From Bacillota bacterium (lineage in GTDB: Bacteria; Bacillota; Syntrophomonadia; Syntrophomonadales; DTU052): a stretch of 64,000 bases of DNA. Of this stretch, positions 1-9,007 are shown piece by piece. The translations under genes were made by a program, and so were the position numbers. Where the stretch lies: contig JAKOVY010000032.1 in assembly GCA_029781825.1 (NCBI GenBank), positions 1-64,000 of the forward strand. Direction: 5' to 3'. The stretch's first letter is position 1; each line of letters begins with the position of its first letter. The notes below the pieces were generated by a model. That model had not been told where the DNA came from. It saw nothing but the letters and a program-made list of their open reading frames with translations, and made no database searches.

Positions 1-231
1 GTCCTGCCTTCCATGCGCAGTGTTGGCGTCATGGGGGATGAAAGGACCTATGCCTATCCGATCATAGTAAGAGCTGTGACCAGCGATGACGCCATGACCG
101 CGGATTGGGCAAGGCTTCCTTATGAACTCCTCGACCGCATATCAAGGCGGATCGTGAACGAGGTGCCGGGGATTAACCGGGTGGTCTACGATATAACCTC
201 CAAACCCCCGGGGACGATAGAGTGGGAGTAG
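1..231 (+). CDS. guaA: GMP synthase (glutamine-hydrolysing), C-terminal end
   Basis: This is the 3' end of a gene that begins before the window; the frame is open from base 1 to the TAG at 229. The 76 visible residues match the C-terminal dimerisation domain of GMP synthase: an [16 protein letters not shown] segment, then the invariant ending [12 protein letters not shown]. The enzyme converts XMP to GMP using glutamine and ATP in the cytoplasm. The glutaminase and ATP-pyrophosphatase domains lie outside the window. A hairpin terminator follows about 45 bases later, so guaA ends its transcript before the convergent transpeptidase gene. It fits functionally with the purine operon downstream, but is separated from it by other genes. 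The identification is secure. Confidence 0.95.
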   Translation, partial: VLPSMRSVGVMGDERTYAYPIIVRAVTSDDAMTADWARLPYELLDRISRRIVNEVPGINRVVYDITSKPPGTIEWE

Positions 232-272
232 GAGCAGACGGCGGGATTACGGTTTTAGCGTTACTGGCTATG

Positions 273-317
273 AAAAAAGCGGTGGTTTAGAGCGAGTAGG
301 TTCCAAACCACCGTTTT
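273..317. terminator. Bidirectional intrinsic terminator between guaA and the L,D-transpeptidase gene
   Basis: A perfect 9-bp stem, CGGTGGTTT (280-288) with AAACCACCG (305-313), has a 16-nt loop. It is followed by TTTT on the plus strand, and preceded by six A (273-278), which give a T run on the minus strand. It sits between two convergent genes. Confidence 0.8.
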
Positions 318-357
318 CGTATTGGGGCATCGATTGCAGCCTCAACGCCAACCGCAT

Positions 358-1224
358 TTACGGCTGGCGGTTGCCGGTGGCAACATCGTAAGCTTTTTCG
401 AGGGCCTGATAAGTCTGGGGTCCTACTATCCCGTCTACCGCCAATCCATAAGCCGTCTGAAAATCAATAACCGCCTGTCGAGTCAGGGGCCCGAAAAACC
501 CGTCAATATCCCCGCGGTAGAAGCCCAGTATCGTCAGCCGCCGCTGTAATTCCGCAACGTCATTCCCGGGGGAAACACCTTCCCGGAGTATCCGTCCGGT
601 AAAGGCCTGGCCGATTATTTTGACCGGAGTGCCGATGGGCACCGTATCGTATAACTCGATTACATCCTCATTGTACATGCGCACACAGCCATGGCTGGCC
701 GCAGTTCCAATTGAAGGGGGGTTATCGGTGCCGTGGATGCCGTAGCCACCCCAGGGAACGCTCAGCCGCATCCACCTGGCTCCGAAAGGCCCCCCGGGAT
801 TAACTGTTTTCTCAACTATGGTCCAATCTCCCAGGGGAGTGGGGGTTTCGGGCTTGCCTACGGCTACAGGGTATACCTTGATCTGTCTGGAATCCTGGTT
901 AAGACTCAAGATTTTTTGCCCGGTATCCACGGTTATCCGGTATCTTCCACCGTTGCTGTTTTGACCGACTCTTACGCGAGGTCCGGCAGCGGTCGGCCTG
1001 TTGGTGGCCTGCAGGGCTTGATAGGTATCGGGTCCCACAATTCCATCCACCAGCAAACCGTTTGCCTGTTGAAATGATTTGACCGCCTCTTCGGTGGCGG
1101 GACCAAAAATCCCGTCCGCTTCAAGCTTGTAACCCAGCTCTCTCAATCGTCTTTGCACCCACAAAACATCAGGCCCCTCCATGGGTGGACTCATGAGCCG
1201 CAAAAATCTGCTGGCATATAACAA
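358..1224 (-). CDS. L,D-transpeptidase (YkuD fold) with two peptidoglycan-binding domains
   Basis: The protein is predicted to form 3-3 peptide cross-links in peptidoglycan, or to attach proteins to it, outside the membrane. Domains in order: a peptidoglycan-binding repeat (about residues 10-72, ending DGIVGPDTYQAL), a YkuD catalytic domain (about 95-205), and a second binding repeat near the C-terminus ending DGIVGPQTYQAL. The catalytic signature SHGCVRM is intact, with the nucleophile Cys near residue 180 and the partner His in HGTDNPP. No clear signal peptide is visible, which is odd for an exported enzyme. The start is uncertain: an ATG at 1243-1245 has no ribosome site, while TTG at 1222-1224 has AAGGAG nine bases upstream and is used here. 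Confidence 0.9.
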   Translation of the reverse strand: MLYASRFLRLMSPPMEGPDVLWVQRRLRELGYKLEADGIFGPATEEAVKSFQQANGLLVDGIVGPDTYQALQATNRPTAAGPRVRVGQNSNGGRYRITVDTGQKILSLNQDSRQIKVYPVAVGKPETPTPLGDWTIVEKTVNPGGPFGARWMRLSVPWGGYGIHGTDNPPSIGTAASHGCVRMYNEDVIELYDTVPIGTPVKIIGQAFTGRILREGVSPGNDVAELQRRLTILGFYRGDIDGFFGPLTRQAVIDFQTAYGLAVDGIVGPQTYQALEKAYDVATGNRQP

Positions 1225-1375
1225 AAATAACATCTCCTTAATCATCTTGTTTATTGCCAGTCTATTCAGCAGAGCGTTTGAAAGCTACAATTAGAAATTT
1301 ATCCACCCTTTTACAACTGCCCTTATGATATTTTCCTTGCCCGGAAATAATCATAGAAAAACAATGGAGGGTGCA

Positions 1376-1549
1376 ATGGACCCGACGGCTAAAGCAGCGG
1401 CCTATTTGCTGGCCCAGCGTCTTTCTTCCCTGCAGGAGGAACTGGAAGCGAAGTTGAACCGGCCGAATATCACCGGCCCGGTTGAGGAATTGCGCGAGTT
1501 GAATGAGAGCATAAGACAGCTGCGAGCCCAGCTGGAGAAAATCAAGTAG
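1376..1549 (+). CDS. Small coiled-coil protein of unknown function
   Basis: This is a 57-residue acidic protein. ATG at 1376 is chosen because GGAGG (1366-1370) lies five bases upstream; an earlier in-frame ATG at 1325 lacks such a site. Leucine and glutamate spacing (LSSLQEELEAKL, then LRELNESIRQLRAQLEKI) suggests two amphipathic helices broken by an NITGP turn, so it may form a helical hairpin or a coiled-coil oligomer. There is no signal peptide or membrane segment. It stands alone between the divergent transpeptidase gene and a convergent MFS gene. I do not recognise a family, and no function is assigned. Confidence 0.65.
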   Translation: MDPTAKAAAYLLAQRLSSLQEELEAKLNRPNITGPVEELRELNESIRQLRAQLEKIK

Positions 1550-1603
1550 TGCTTCATGTGTATAGCATGAGCTCGGCTTGTCGCCCGGAGGCAGAACGAA
1601 GTG

Positions 1604-2839
1604 TTACCCATCGGCTTGAGAAACAGGTTTTCCCGCCTCCAGCAGCGGCTTATTGCCCAGGAGGAAAAAGCCTTGGATGAAGAGAAGGAGACCGGTCCCA
1701 ATCAGCAGCCATTCAATAACCACGATATCCGCCAGCGGCCCAAAAACCAGCATACCCAGGGGCATCATAATGCTTGATATCATCCCCAGAATCCCAAAGA
1801 CCCGGCCCAGGTAATCCTCCGCCACCCTCTCCTGCAACAAAACCGTAGCCGGCGTGTTAAACATGGGCATGGTCACCCCGGTTATCACCATGATCAGCAG
1901 GTAGACGAAGAAGAAAGGAATAATCCCCAGAGCCAGGGTGCAGGCGCCGAAAGCCACGGAGGCCAGGGTCATGGTGTGAATCTTGTTTTTAAAACCGCCC
2001 CAGACGGCGATGAGCAGACCTCCCAGCATCATGCCCGCCGAAAAAGCAACTTCAATTGCGGTCAGACGCCAGACGTCGCTCCCAAAGCTGCGGACGACCT
2101 GCAGGGGGGTTAAAAAGGCGGCGGGTGCGGCCAACACAAAGAAAACGGCGCAGAATATGAAGAAGTTCCTGATATACCTGTGCCTCCGAATGTAATTATA
2201 GCCCTCACGCATGTCCGCAAAGTATCCGGTTGCCTGTTTGTTCATGGCCTTGGCGTGAACCGGAACATCCAGGAAGAGGATTAGTATAAAAATCGCTATG
2301 GCTGCCGTGACAACATCGATAAAGAATATAGTTTCGATGCCGGCCATGGTCAGCAGGGCGCCGCTGGCCATGGGGGAAAGAAGCGATACCAGGGACTCTA
2401 TGCTGGTCATGGTTGCGTTTACCTTGGTAAGCATCTCCCCCGTCGCCATCTGGGGGATGAAAGCCCCGATGGCCGGGATCTGGACTCCGGCACCCAACGC
2501 CCGTATTGCCGACACCACAAACAGCAGCCACAGCGCATCATATCCCGTGAGAAAAAGCAGGGCCAGAATGAGTGTGGCCACGGCAATAAAGGCATCCGCC
2601 AGGATGATCAGCGTTTTGCGGCTGAAGCGGTCGGCCCAGACGCCGGCAAAGGGAGAGATAAAAAAGGTAGGGAGGAAACCGCAGATAATGGCTATCGTCA
2701 TCATGATCCCGGATTGGGTCCTCAGGGTTATATGCCACATGATGGCATACTGTACCAGATAGGACCCGAAGAGTGAGACGGTCTGACCGGTCAGAAAGAG
2801 GACGATGTTACGGTTCCATTTATCCTTCGTCAGATGCAA
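1604..2839 (-). CDS. MFS exporter, DHA3 (MefA-like) family
   Basis: This is a twelve-helix major facilitator transporter of about 411 residues, of the kind that exports macrolides or other lipophilic compounds with proton antiport. The MFS motif A is seen as GVWADRFSRKTL between helices 2 and 3. The middle cytoplasmic loop (FADMREGYNYIRRHRYIRN) and the ALGAGVQIPAIGAFIPQM segment are typical of the DHA3 group. TTG at 2839 is chosen because GGAG lies six bases before it; the longer TTG at 2851 has no site. An AT-rich palindrome, ATACTATAGTAT, lies about 95 bases upstream. The substrate cannot be told from sequence. A drug-efflux role is inferred from the family only. Confidence 0.85.
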   Translation of the reverse strand: MHLTKDKWNRNIVLFLTGQTVSLFGSYLVQYAIMWHITLRTQSGIMMTIAIICGFLPTFFISPFAGVWADRFSRKTLIILADAFIAVATLILALLFLTGYDALWLLFVVSAIRALGAGVQIPAIGAFIPQMATGEMLTKVNATMTSIESLVSLLSPMASGALLTMAGIETIFFIDVVTAAIAIFILILFLDVPVHAKAMNKQATGYFADMREGYNYIRRHRYIRNFFIFCAVFFVLAAPAAFLTPLQVVRSFGSDVWRLTAIEVAFSAGMMLGGLLIAVWGGFKNKIHTMTLASVAFGACTLALGIIPFFFVYLLIMVITGVTMPMFNTPATVLLQERVAEDYLGRVFGILGMISSIMMPLGMLVFGPLADIVVIEWLLIGTGLLLFIQGFFLLGNKPLLEAGKPVSQADG

Positions 2840-2933
2840 GGCTTTCTCCAATCATTGTATTTTCCAAGGTTACGCGTATCAGCGGACCATGTGACCCCGA
2901 TGTTTTGTTAACTCCGACCCTTACCGGGGTATC

Positions 2934-2945
2934 ATACTATAGTAT
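2934..2945. promoter_or_regulatory. AT-rich palindrome upstream of the MFS gene
   Basis: The perfect 12-bp palindrome ATACTATAGTAT is followed by a TATACT-like -10 on the minus strand (2946-2941). It could be an operator over the MFS promoter. No good -35 element is visible, so this is a weak call. Confidence 0.3.
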
Positions 2946-3096
2946 AACTCTATAAGAGCGTTCCTGAAAAACAGGCCCGGCAGTGCACAGTGGAATACAT
3001 CGCCACCGCCCTGAGCACCGGTTGCCGTCTCGGATGGCGGCTGTCCCTCATGGTCGGAAATGGTCTGAGGAATGTAAAAAAAAGGTCGAAAGTTTA

Positions 3097-3125
3097 TTGA
3101 CAGTGGTATTCCACTTTGCTACTAT
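3097..3125 (+). promoter_or_regulatory. Sigma-A promoter of the purine operon
   Basis: TTGACA (3097-3102), a 17-base spacer and TACTAT (3120-3125) give a near-consensus housekeeping promoter with a start predicted near 3132. That is just before the riboswitch aptamer. The spacer contains the inverted repeat AGTGG-TATT-CCACT (3102-3115), which could bind a repressor. Confidence 0.8.
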
Positions 3126-3132
3126 CAGGGCA

Positions 3133-3290
3133 GAAACCTGTATAGGCGAAAGTGTGCCTAGGGTTCCGTGCGTAAAGCAGACTGGTCCAAGTGGCACAGG
3201 CGCTCAAGAGGGCGCTACACCGGTGGGGAAAAAGCCCGGGCGGGGAGGTTTCGCAAACATGAGCGAACCTGTCGGCCCGGGCTAATAATT
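3133..3290 (+). promoter_or_regulatory. ykkC-class riboswitch, probably PRPP-sensing, with expression platform
   Basis: The leader carries the hallmarks of the ykkC fold: a TAGGC/GCCTA hairpin (3143-3160), AGGGTTCCG directly after it, GACTGGTCC near 3180, a variable hairpin GCGCTC-AAGA-GGGCGC, and the 3' block AAAGCCCGGGC (3231-3241). The ykkC folds that precede de novo purine operons in Clostridia are the PRPP-binding subtype, which switches expression on. The 3' block GCCCGGGC (3234-3241) can instead pair with a second GCCCGGGC at 3275-3282, enclosing an AGGTTTCGC/GCGAACCT stem. That would make an off-state hairpin just before the purE ribosome site. The class is seen in the sequence; PRPP as ligand is inferred from the operon. 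No guanine aptamer precedes it. Confidence 0.85.
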
Positions 3291-3306
3291 TATTAGGAGT
3301 GGTATT

Positions 3307-3834
3307 GTGGCTGAGGTTGCAATTCTTATGGGAAGCGATTCCGATCTGGCGGTTATGAAGGATGCTGCCAAAGTCCTGGATGAATTCCAGGTGGAGTATG
3401 AGGTGGCGATTCTTTCAGCGCACCGCCTGCCGGCTGAAACTGTAGAATTTGCTCTTCAAGCTGAGAAAAGGGGTCTCAAAGTTATAATCGCCGGGGCGGG
3501 GGGAGCAGCCCATTTGGCGGGGATAATTGCTGCCAATACCACCATCCCGGTCATCGGGGTACCGATTATGACTCCGCCTCTGGGAGGGGTCGATGCTCTC
3601 TATTCAACGGTTCAGATGCCCCGGGGGGTTCCGGTAGCCACGGTGGGGATCAACTCGGCGGCCAATGCAAGCATTCTGGCTATGCGTATACTGGCTCTGG
3701 GAAACCCGGCGCTGGCACAAAAGATTAAGGATTACCGCCAGAAGATGGCCGACGAGGTGCGCAAGAAAGGCATGCGCCTTGCGGATCTGGGGATAGAGGG
3801 CTATATACTGCAGAAGGGCGGTAACAAAAAATGA
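3307..3834 (+). CDS. purE: N5-carboxyaminoimidazole ribonucleotide mutase
   Basis: PurE moves the carboxyl group to C4 of the imidazole to give CAIR in de novo purine synthesis. The 175-residue protein has the class I motifs GSDSD (residues 9-13), SAHR (37-40) and GAGGAAHL. Class I enzymes normally need PurK to make N5-CAIR, but no purK lies in this operon or window; it may be elsewhere, or the enzyme may use CO2 and AIR directly. GTG at 3307 has AGGAG seven bases upstream. It is the first gene of the operon, directly after the riboswitch, and its last bases overlap purB by 4 nt (ATGA). Confidence 0.95.
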   Translation: MAEVAILMGSDSDLAVMKDAAKVLDEFQVEYEVAILSAHRLPAETVEFALQAEKRGLKVIIAGAGGAAHLAGIIAANTTIPVIGVPIMTPPLGGVDALYSTVQMPRGVPVATVGINSAANASILAMRILALGNPALAQKIKDYRQKMADEVRKKGMRLADLGIEGYILQKGGNKK

Positions 3835-5123
3835 TTGACAGATACACCCTGCCTGAGATGGGTCAGGTCTGGTCGGAACAGACCAAGCTGGCCAACTGGT
3901 TGAAGATTGAGATCCTGGTCTGCGAGGCTTGGGCGCAGTTGGGAGCCATACCACAGGCGGCGCTGGAGAACATACGTAACAAGGCCGGTTTTGACGTAAA
4001 CCGGATTAAAGAGATCGAAGCTGAGACCAGGCATGATGTTATCGCTTTTCTTACCAATGTAGCGGAGCACGTGGGAGAGGATTCCAAATACATTCACATG
4101 GGACTTACTTCATCCGACATACTGGACACCGGCCTGGCATTGCAGCTGCGCGATTCCTGCGACCTGATAATCAAGCGCCTTCATGATTTGATGGCGGTGT
4201 TGGCCGCCCGAGCCAGAGAACACAAGTATACCCTGATGGCGGGCCGCACCCACGGAGTACATGCGGAGCCGGTGACCTTCGGTCTGAAGCTGGCCGGGTG
4301 GTACACGGAGATCGAACGCCATGTCGAGCGGATAACCCGGGCCCGGGAGACGGTATCCTACGGTAAGATTTCCGGAGCCGTGGGAACCCTGGCCAATGTG
4401 GACCCGGCGGTGGAGGTATATGTCTGTGAGCGGTTGGGGTTAAAGCCGTGTAAGGTATCGACCCAGATAATTCAGCGAGACCGCCATGCCGAATACCTTA
4501 CAGCCCTGGCTTTGGTAGCCGGATCACTCGAGAAAATGGCCACCGAGATCAGGAACCTGCAGAGGACCGAGATCCGGGAGGTGGAGGAACCCTTCCACTC
4601 AGGACAGAAAGGCTCCTCGGCCATGCCGCACAAGCGCAATCCGATGATGAGTGAGCGGGTAACCGGATTATCACGGATTATCCGCAGCAACGCCCTGGTG
4701 GGGCTGGAAAACATGGCCCTGTGGCATGAACGCGACCTGACTCATTCCTCAACTGAAAGGGTGATTCTCCCCGACAGCTCCATCCTGCTTGATTACATCC
4801 TGGACAGGTTCACCCGGGTGATGGAAAAACTGGTGGTCAATCATGACAACATGAGGTCCAACCTGGAAGCCACCATGGGTTTAGTCTTTTCTCAACGGGT
4901 ACTGCTGGCCCTGATCGATAAGGGGTTCCTGCGCGAAGATGCTTACCGCCTGGTCCAGGAAGCGGCCATGGATTCCTGGCAGCGCAGAATTCCCTTCAAG
5001 GAACTCCTCCTGCAGGACGAGCGGATAACAGAAGTCCTGTCAGCCGAGGAACTGGAGAGTTTGTTTGATTACTCCTACCACCTCAAGCATGTGGATTATA
5101 TATTTGCCCGCTGCGGCCTTTGA
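3831..5123 (+). CDS. purB: Adenylosuccinate lyase
   Basis: This enzyme cleaves fumarate from SAICAR and from adenylosuccinate, so it acts twice in the route to AMP. The 430-residue protein belongs to the fumarase/aspartase superfamily and has the signature loop [10 protein letters not shown] at residues 262-271, with the catalytic serine. The catalytic histidine lies in [10 protein letters not shown] (about 138-147), and TSSDILDTG (93-101) forms part of the substrate pocket. The ATG overlaps the purE stop by four bases, which implies translational coupling. Length and motifs are normal and no anomaly is seen. Confidence 0.97.
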   Translation: MIDRYTLPEMGQVWSEQTKLANWLKIEILVCEAWAQLGAIPQAALENIRNKAGFDVNRIKEIEAETRHDVIAFLTNVAEHVGEDSKYIHMGLTSSDILDTGLALQLRDSCDLIIKRLHDLMAVLAARAREHKYTLMAGRTHGVHAEPVTFGLKLAGWYTEIERHVERITRARETVSYGKISGAVGTLANVDPAVEVYVCERLGLKPCKVSTQIIQRDRHAEYLTALALVAGSLEKMATEIRNLQRTEIREVEEPFHSGQKGSSAMPHKRNPMMSERVTGLSRIIRSNALVGLENMALWHERDLTHSSTERVILPDSSILLDYILDRFTRVMEKLVVNHDNMRSNLEATMGLVFSQRVLLALIDKGFLREDAYRLVQEAAMDSWQRRIPFKELLLQDERITEVLSAEELESLFDYSYHLKHVDYIFARCGL

Positions 5124-5136
5124 TATGGAGGTCAAG

Positions 5137-5844
5137 ATGAAAAAAGATTTTATATACGAAGGAAAAGCCAAGAGGGTATATACCTCCACTCAACCGGGAT
5201 TGCTGGTCGTTGAGTATAAGGATGATGCCACCGCTTTTGACGGTGCCAAGCGAGGAACCATCGAGAGCAAGGGGGTAGTCAACAATCGGATTTCGGCTTT
5301 CCTATTTCGATACCTGGAATCCGAGGGGGTGGCTACACATTTTGAAAGGCTTATTGATGAACGCCACATGCTGGTCAAACAGGTGGACATCATACCGGTG
5401 GAGGTTGTGGTGCGGAACACCGTAGCCGGCAGCCTGTCCCATCGTCTCGGCCTTGAGGAGGGTACTCCGCTTCCCGGGGCGGTGGTGGAATTCTACTACA
5501 AGAACGATGAACTGCACGATCCAATGGTAAATGATGATCACATCCGTGTACTTAACCTCGCCAGTCCTGAAGAACTGAAAACTATGAAAGAGATCGCCCT
5601 CAGGGTCAACCGGCTGTTGGTTCCGCTTTTTGCCCGGGCGGGTATGGATCTCATCGATTTCAAGCTTGAGTTTGGACGGCATCAGGGACGGATAATCCTG
5701 GCCGATGAGATATCTCCTGACACCTGCCGGCTCTGGGATTCCGATACCGGGGTCAAGCTGGATAAGGACCGGTTCCGGCGCGATCTGGGCGGGGTACCGG
5801 AAGCCTACCAGGAAGTTCTGAGGCGGCTGGAAGGAGTGAGATGA
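5137..5844 (+). CDS. purC: SAICAR synthetase
   Basis: PurC joins aspartate to CAIR with ATP to form SAICAR. The 235-residue length is the bacterial norm. Motifs are YEGKAKRVY near the N-terminus (nucleotide loop), the middle segment [13 protein letters not shown], and [12 protein letters not shown] toward the end. ATG at 5137 is chosen because GGAGG lies five bases upstream and the protein then starts [12 protein letters not shown] as in the family. An ATG at 5065 would add 24 unrelated residues inside purB. It follows purB by 13 bases and abuts purS with no gap. Confidence 0.96.
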   Translation: MKKDFIYEGKAKRVYTSTQPGLLVVEYKDDATAFDGAKRGTIESKGVVNNRISAFLFRYLESEGVATHFERLIDERHMLVKQVDIIPVEVVVRNTVAGSLSHRLGLEEGTPLPGAVVEFYYKNDELHDPMVNDDHIRVLNLASPEELKTMKEIALRVNRLLVPLFARAGMDLIDFKLEFGRHQGRIILADEISPDTCRLWDSDTGVKLDKDRFRRDLGGVPEAYQEVLRRLEGVR

Positions 5845-6102
5845 GTGTATCTGGGCAAGGTTTACGTTACCCTGAAAAAGTCGGTGCTTGATCCCCAGGG
5901 TGACACGGTCCGCAAGAGCCTGCACACCCTGGGTTACACTCGGGTAACCGAGGTTCGAATAGGAAAGTATATTGAGGTTGGGCTGGACAGCCCGACCCTG
6001 GAAGATGCCAGGCGGGAACTGGATGAGATGTGCGCCAGGCTTTTGGCCAATCCGGTTATCGAGGAGTACCGCCTGGAGATTGTGAAGGATGAGCAAAAAT
6101 GA
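5845..6102 (+). CDS. purS: FGAM synthase, PurS subunit
   Basis: PurS is the small structural subunit that bridges PurQ and the small PurL in the three-part phosphoribosylformylglycinamidine synthase of Gram-positive bacteria and archaea. The 85-residue protein begins with GTG immediately after the purC stop and shows the family pattern: [13 protein letters not shown] at the start, [17 protein letters not shown] in the middle, and a [15 protein letters not shown] end. Its stop overlaps the purQ start by four bases. Small size and position between purC and purQ make the call firm. Confidence 0.95.
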   Translation: MYLGKVYVTLKKSVLDPQGDTVRKSLHTLGYTRVTEVRIGKYIEVGLDSPTLEDARRELDEMCARLLANPVIEEYRLEIVKDEQK

Positions 6103-6800
6103 GGTTTGGGATAGTTGTATTTCCGGGATCAAACTGTGATGCCGACTGCTACCATGTAATCGAACAGACACTGGGGCAGCCGGTCGAGTACATCTGGCAT
6201 CAGGAGAAAAGTGTCAGGGGTTTTGATGCCCTGATAATACCCGGAGGCTTTTCTTATGGGGATTACCTGCGCACAGGAGCTATCGCCCGTTTTTCTCCGG
6301 TTATGCAGGAGGTTATAGAGTTTGCCAACCGGGGAGGGCTGGTTATAGGGATATGCAACGGTTTTCAGATACTTCTGGAGTCCGGCCTTTTGCCGGGAGC
6401 AATGCTGAGGAATGACAGCCTCCAGTTCAGATGCGGTCCGGTGAACCTGAAGGTAAGAACCAGAAACTCGGCGTTCACCCGGTGTTTCAAGCCGGACGAG
6501 GTGATAACCCTGCCCATTGCCCATGGGGAGGGCAATTATTACTGTGATGAGGAGACCCTGAAAGAGCTTATCGAGTTTGACCAGATAGCATTCACTTATT
6601 GTGACGAGCGAGGGGAAGAGACTCCTCTTTCCAACCCTAACGGCTCCATAGCCAATATCGCCGGGATCTTGAACCGCGGGCGCAACGTGCTGGGAATGAT
6701 GCCGCACCCGGAGAGGATGGCTGAAAAACTGCTGGGCGGAGAGGATGGCCTCCGAGTTTTTGCGTCCATGCTTCGCTGTTTTGAGGAGGGATGCAGGTGA
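6099..6800 (+). CDS. purQ: FGAM synthase, glutaminase subunit
   Basis: PurQ hydrolyses glutamine and passes ammonia to PurL for conversion of FGAR to FGAM. The 233-residue class I amidotransferase has its nucleophile Cys86 in the VIGICNGFQ elbow, and the His-Glu pair in MMPHPERM near the C-terminus. The N-terminus [14 protein letters not shown] is characteristic of PurQ. It overlaps purS by four bases, and its TGA overlaps the GTG of purL as GTGA, so the subunits are probably made in step. Confidence 0.97.
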   Translation: MRFGIVVFPGSNCDADCYHVIEQTLGQPVEYIWHQEKSVRGFDALIIPGGFSYGDYLRTGAIARFSPVMQEVIEFANRGGLVIGICNGFQILLESGLLPGAMLRNDSLQFRCGPVNLKVRTRNSAFTRCFKPDEVITLPIAHGEGNYYCDEETLKELIEFDQIAFTYCDERGEETPLSNPNGSIANIAGILNRGRNVLGMMPHPERMAEKLLGGEDGLRVFASMLRCFEEGCR

Positions 6801-9007
6801 ACGCCGGAAAACCATGGCGGGAAATGGGTCTGACTGACAGCGAATACCGGCAGATAGTTGAGATCATGGGTCGCGAACCGAACCGGTTGGAACTGGGCAT
6901 GTTTGCGGTCATGTGGTCGGAACACTGCGGGTACAAGAGTTCACGTCCCCTGCTCAAATACTTTCCGACCAGCGGACCACGGGTCATTCAGGGACCCGGG
7001 GAAAACGCCGGCATAGTTGATATCGGGGATGGGCAAGCCCTGGTATTCAAGATCGAGAGCCACAACCACCCTTCGGCGATTGAGCCCTATCAGGGAGCGG
7101 CCACCGGAGTAGGGGGGATTGTGAGGGATATATTCACGATGGGGGCTCGGCCCATAGCCTTGTTGAATTCGCTGCGGTTCGGTCCCCTGGATGATGACTG
7201 GAACCGCTACCTGTTTTCAAAGGTGGTTGCAGGGATCGGAGGCTACGGCAACTGCCTGGGGATACCCACCGTAGCCGGTGAGGTGTATTTCCATCCCAGC
7301 TACCGCGACAACCCGCTGGTTAACGCCATGTGTGTTGGTTTGGTTAACACCGAAGACATTGCGCGGGCGGTGGCGGGTGAGGTTGGCAGGCCGCTGCTGC
7401 TGGTGGGAGCGCGGACCGGCCGGGATGGCATACACGGAGCAACCTTCGCTTCCGAGGAGCTGTCCGAAGAATCGGAGACCCGGAGGCCTGCGGTTCAGGT
7501 GGGGGATCCCTTTATGGAGAAACTGCTCCTGGAGGCCTGTCTGGAACTGATTAAAGAGGACCTGGTAGCCGGGATGCAGGACCTGGGAGCTGCCGGCCTG
7601 ACCAGTTCAGTAGCCGAAAGCGCCAGCAGGGGCGGGCGCGGCGCTGTAATCGATGTAATGAAGGTGCCGCGGCGGGAGGCAGGTATGACGCCTTACGAAG
7701 TGATGTTATCCGAATCCCAGGAACGCATGCTGGTGGTTCCCCGGGAAGGCGCTGTAAAGCGCATCCAGGAGATCTTTGAAAAATGGGGGCTTGAGGCCGC
7801 CGTTATTGGTCATATTACTGATGACGGAATCCTCCGGGTCACGGAAGGGGAAGAGGTAGCGGGCGAAGTTCCAGTAAAAGCCCTGACCGAGTTGTGCCCG
7901 GTTTATCACCGGGAGAGCAGGCAGCCGGATTATATAGCCGAGAAAAAGAGTTTTGACCTGAGTTCCATTGCGGACACCGGGGATTACAACCGGATTCTGC
8001 GAGACCTGCTGGGGCTTCATTCTCTGTCCAGTAAGGAATGGGTTTACCGGCAGTATGATTACCAGGTCCAGACCAATACGGTCCTGGTGCCGGGTGAAGC
8101 TGATGCGGCGGTGCTGAGGATTAAGGGAACCTCCAAGGGAGTGGCGGTTACCGTGGACTGCAACGGGCGTTACTGCTACCTGGATCCTTATAAAGGAGGG
8201 ATGATGGCAGTATGCGAAGCCGCCCGGAATCTGGCCTGCACAGGAGCCAGACCCCTGGCTATTACCAACTGTCTTAACTTTGGGAATCCCGAGAAGCCCG
8301 GGGTCTACTGGCAGATGGAGCAGGCCATCAAGGGCATGGCTGAAGCAGCCCGCATCCTCAATACACCGATAGTCAGCGGCAATGTCAGCCTTTACAACGA
8401 GACCCGCGGGGGAGAAGCCGTACTGCCCACCCCGGTGGTGGGTATGGTGGGGCTGCTGCCTGACGTATCGCGGCGGGTGGACATGGCCTTCAAGGATGAG
8501 GGCGATGTCCTGGTTCTCCTGGGGGAAACCCAAGACGGCATAGGGGGGAGCGAGTATCTGGCACTCGTGCACGGGGTGGAAGCCGGTGCCCTGCCGGAGA
8601 TTGACCCTGTACGGGAGTCAAGGCTGATTGAGCTGCTGCTCGCCCTTGGTGAAAGAGGCATGCTCAAGTCGTGCCATGATATATCAGAGGGCGGCCTGGC
8701 CTTCTGCCTGGCGGAGTCGTGTATTAAGGGCGGAATAGGAGCTGTTGTCGATATAACCGGCCTGAGCGGGAGGCTGGATGGGTTGCTCTTTGGAGAAGGG
8801 CCTTCCCGGGCTGTGGCCGGCGTCAGCCGGTCCGATGTGGAGACTGTATTGGAGATGGCCAAAAAATTGCAGGTCCCGGCGACTGTTATCGGGCAGGTCG
8901 AGGGGAAAAGGCTTCGGTTGGCTCATAGCGGCCGAACCTTGATTGATCAGGATGTTAGTGAATTAGCAGCTATATGGCGGGGAGCGATAGTATGTGCAAT
9001 GAGTTAG
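6797..9007 (+). CDS. purL: FGAM synthase, synthetase subunit (small PurL)
   Basis: This is the ATP-using subunit that turns FGAR, ammonia and ATP into FGAM. The 736-residue length is that of the small PurL form, which needs PurS and PurQ, both present upstream. Motifs include [11 protein letters not shown] near the N-terminus, the [21 protein letters not shown] nucleotide region, [10 protein letters not shown], and a second half-repeat with [10 protein letters not shown] and [13 protein letters not shown] at 6797 is preferred over ATG at 6791 because GGAGGG ends at 6790, giving six bases of spacing and a GTGA overlap with purQ. Its 3' end overlaps purF by 16 bases. Confidence 0.96.
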   Translation: MNAGKPWREMGLTDSEYRQIVEIMGREPNRLELGMFAVMWSEHCGYKSSRPLLKYFPTSGPRVIQGPGENAGIVDIGDGQALVFKIESHNHPSAIEPYQGAATGVGGIVRDIFTMGARPIALLNSLRFGPLDDDWNRYLFSKVVAGIGGYGNCLGIPTVAGEVYFHPSYRDNPLVNAMCVGLVNTEDIARAVAGEVGRPLLLVGARTGRDGIHGATFASEELSEESETRRPAVQVGDPFMEKLLLEACLELIKEDLVAGMQDLGAAGLTSSVAESASRGGRGAVIDVMKVPRREAGMTPYEVMLSESQERMLVVPREGAVKRIQEIFEKWGLEAAVIGHITDDGILRVTEGEEVAGEVPVKALTELCPVYHRESRQPDYIAEKKSFDLSSIADTGDYNRILRDLLGLHSLSSKEWVYRQYDYQVQTNTVLVPGEADAAVLRIKGTSKGVAVTVDCNGRYCYLDPYKGGMMAVCEAARNLACTGARPLAITNCLNFGNPEKPGVYWQMEQAIKGMAEAARILNTPIVSGNVSLYNETRGGEAVLPTPVVGMVGLLPDVSRRVDMAFKDEGDVLVLLGETQDGIGGSEYLALVHGVEAGALPEIDPVRESRLIELLLALGERGMLKSCHDISEGGLAFCLAESCIKGGIGAVVDITGLSGRLDGLLFGEGPSRAVAGVSRSDVETVLEMAKKLQVPATVIGQVEGKRLRLAHSGRTLIDQDVSELAAIWRGAIVCAMS

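Noticed and set aside
2952..3130. Guanine riboswitch in tandem with the ykkC element
   Set aside because: No purine-aptamer core is found, and the promoter lies directly before the ykkC aptamer.
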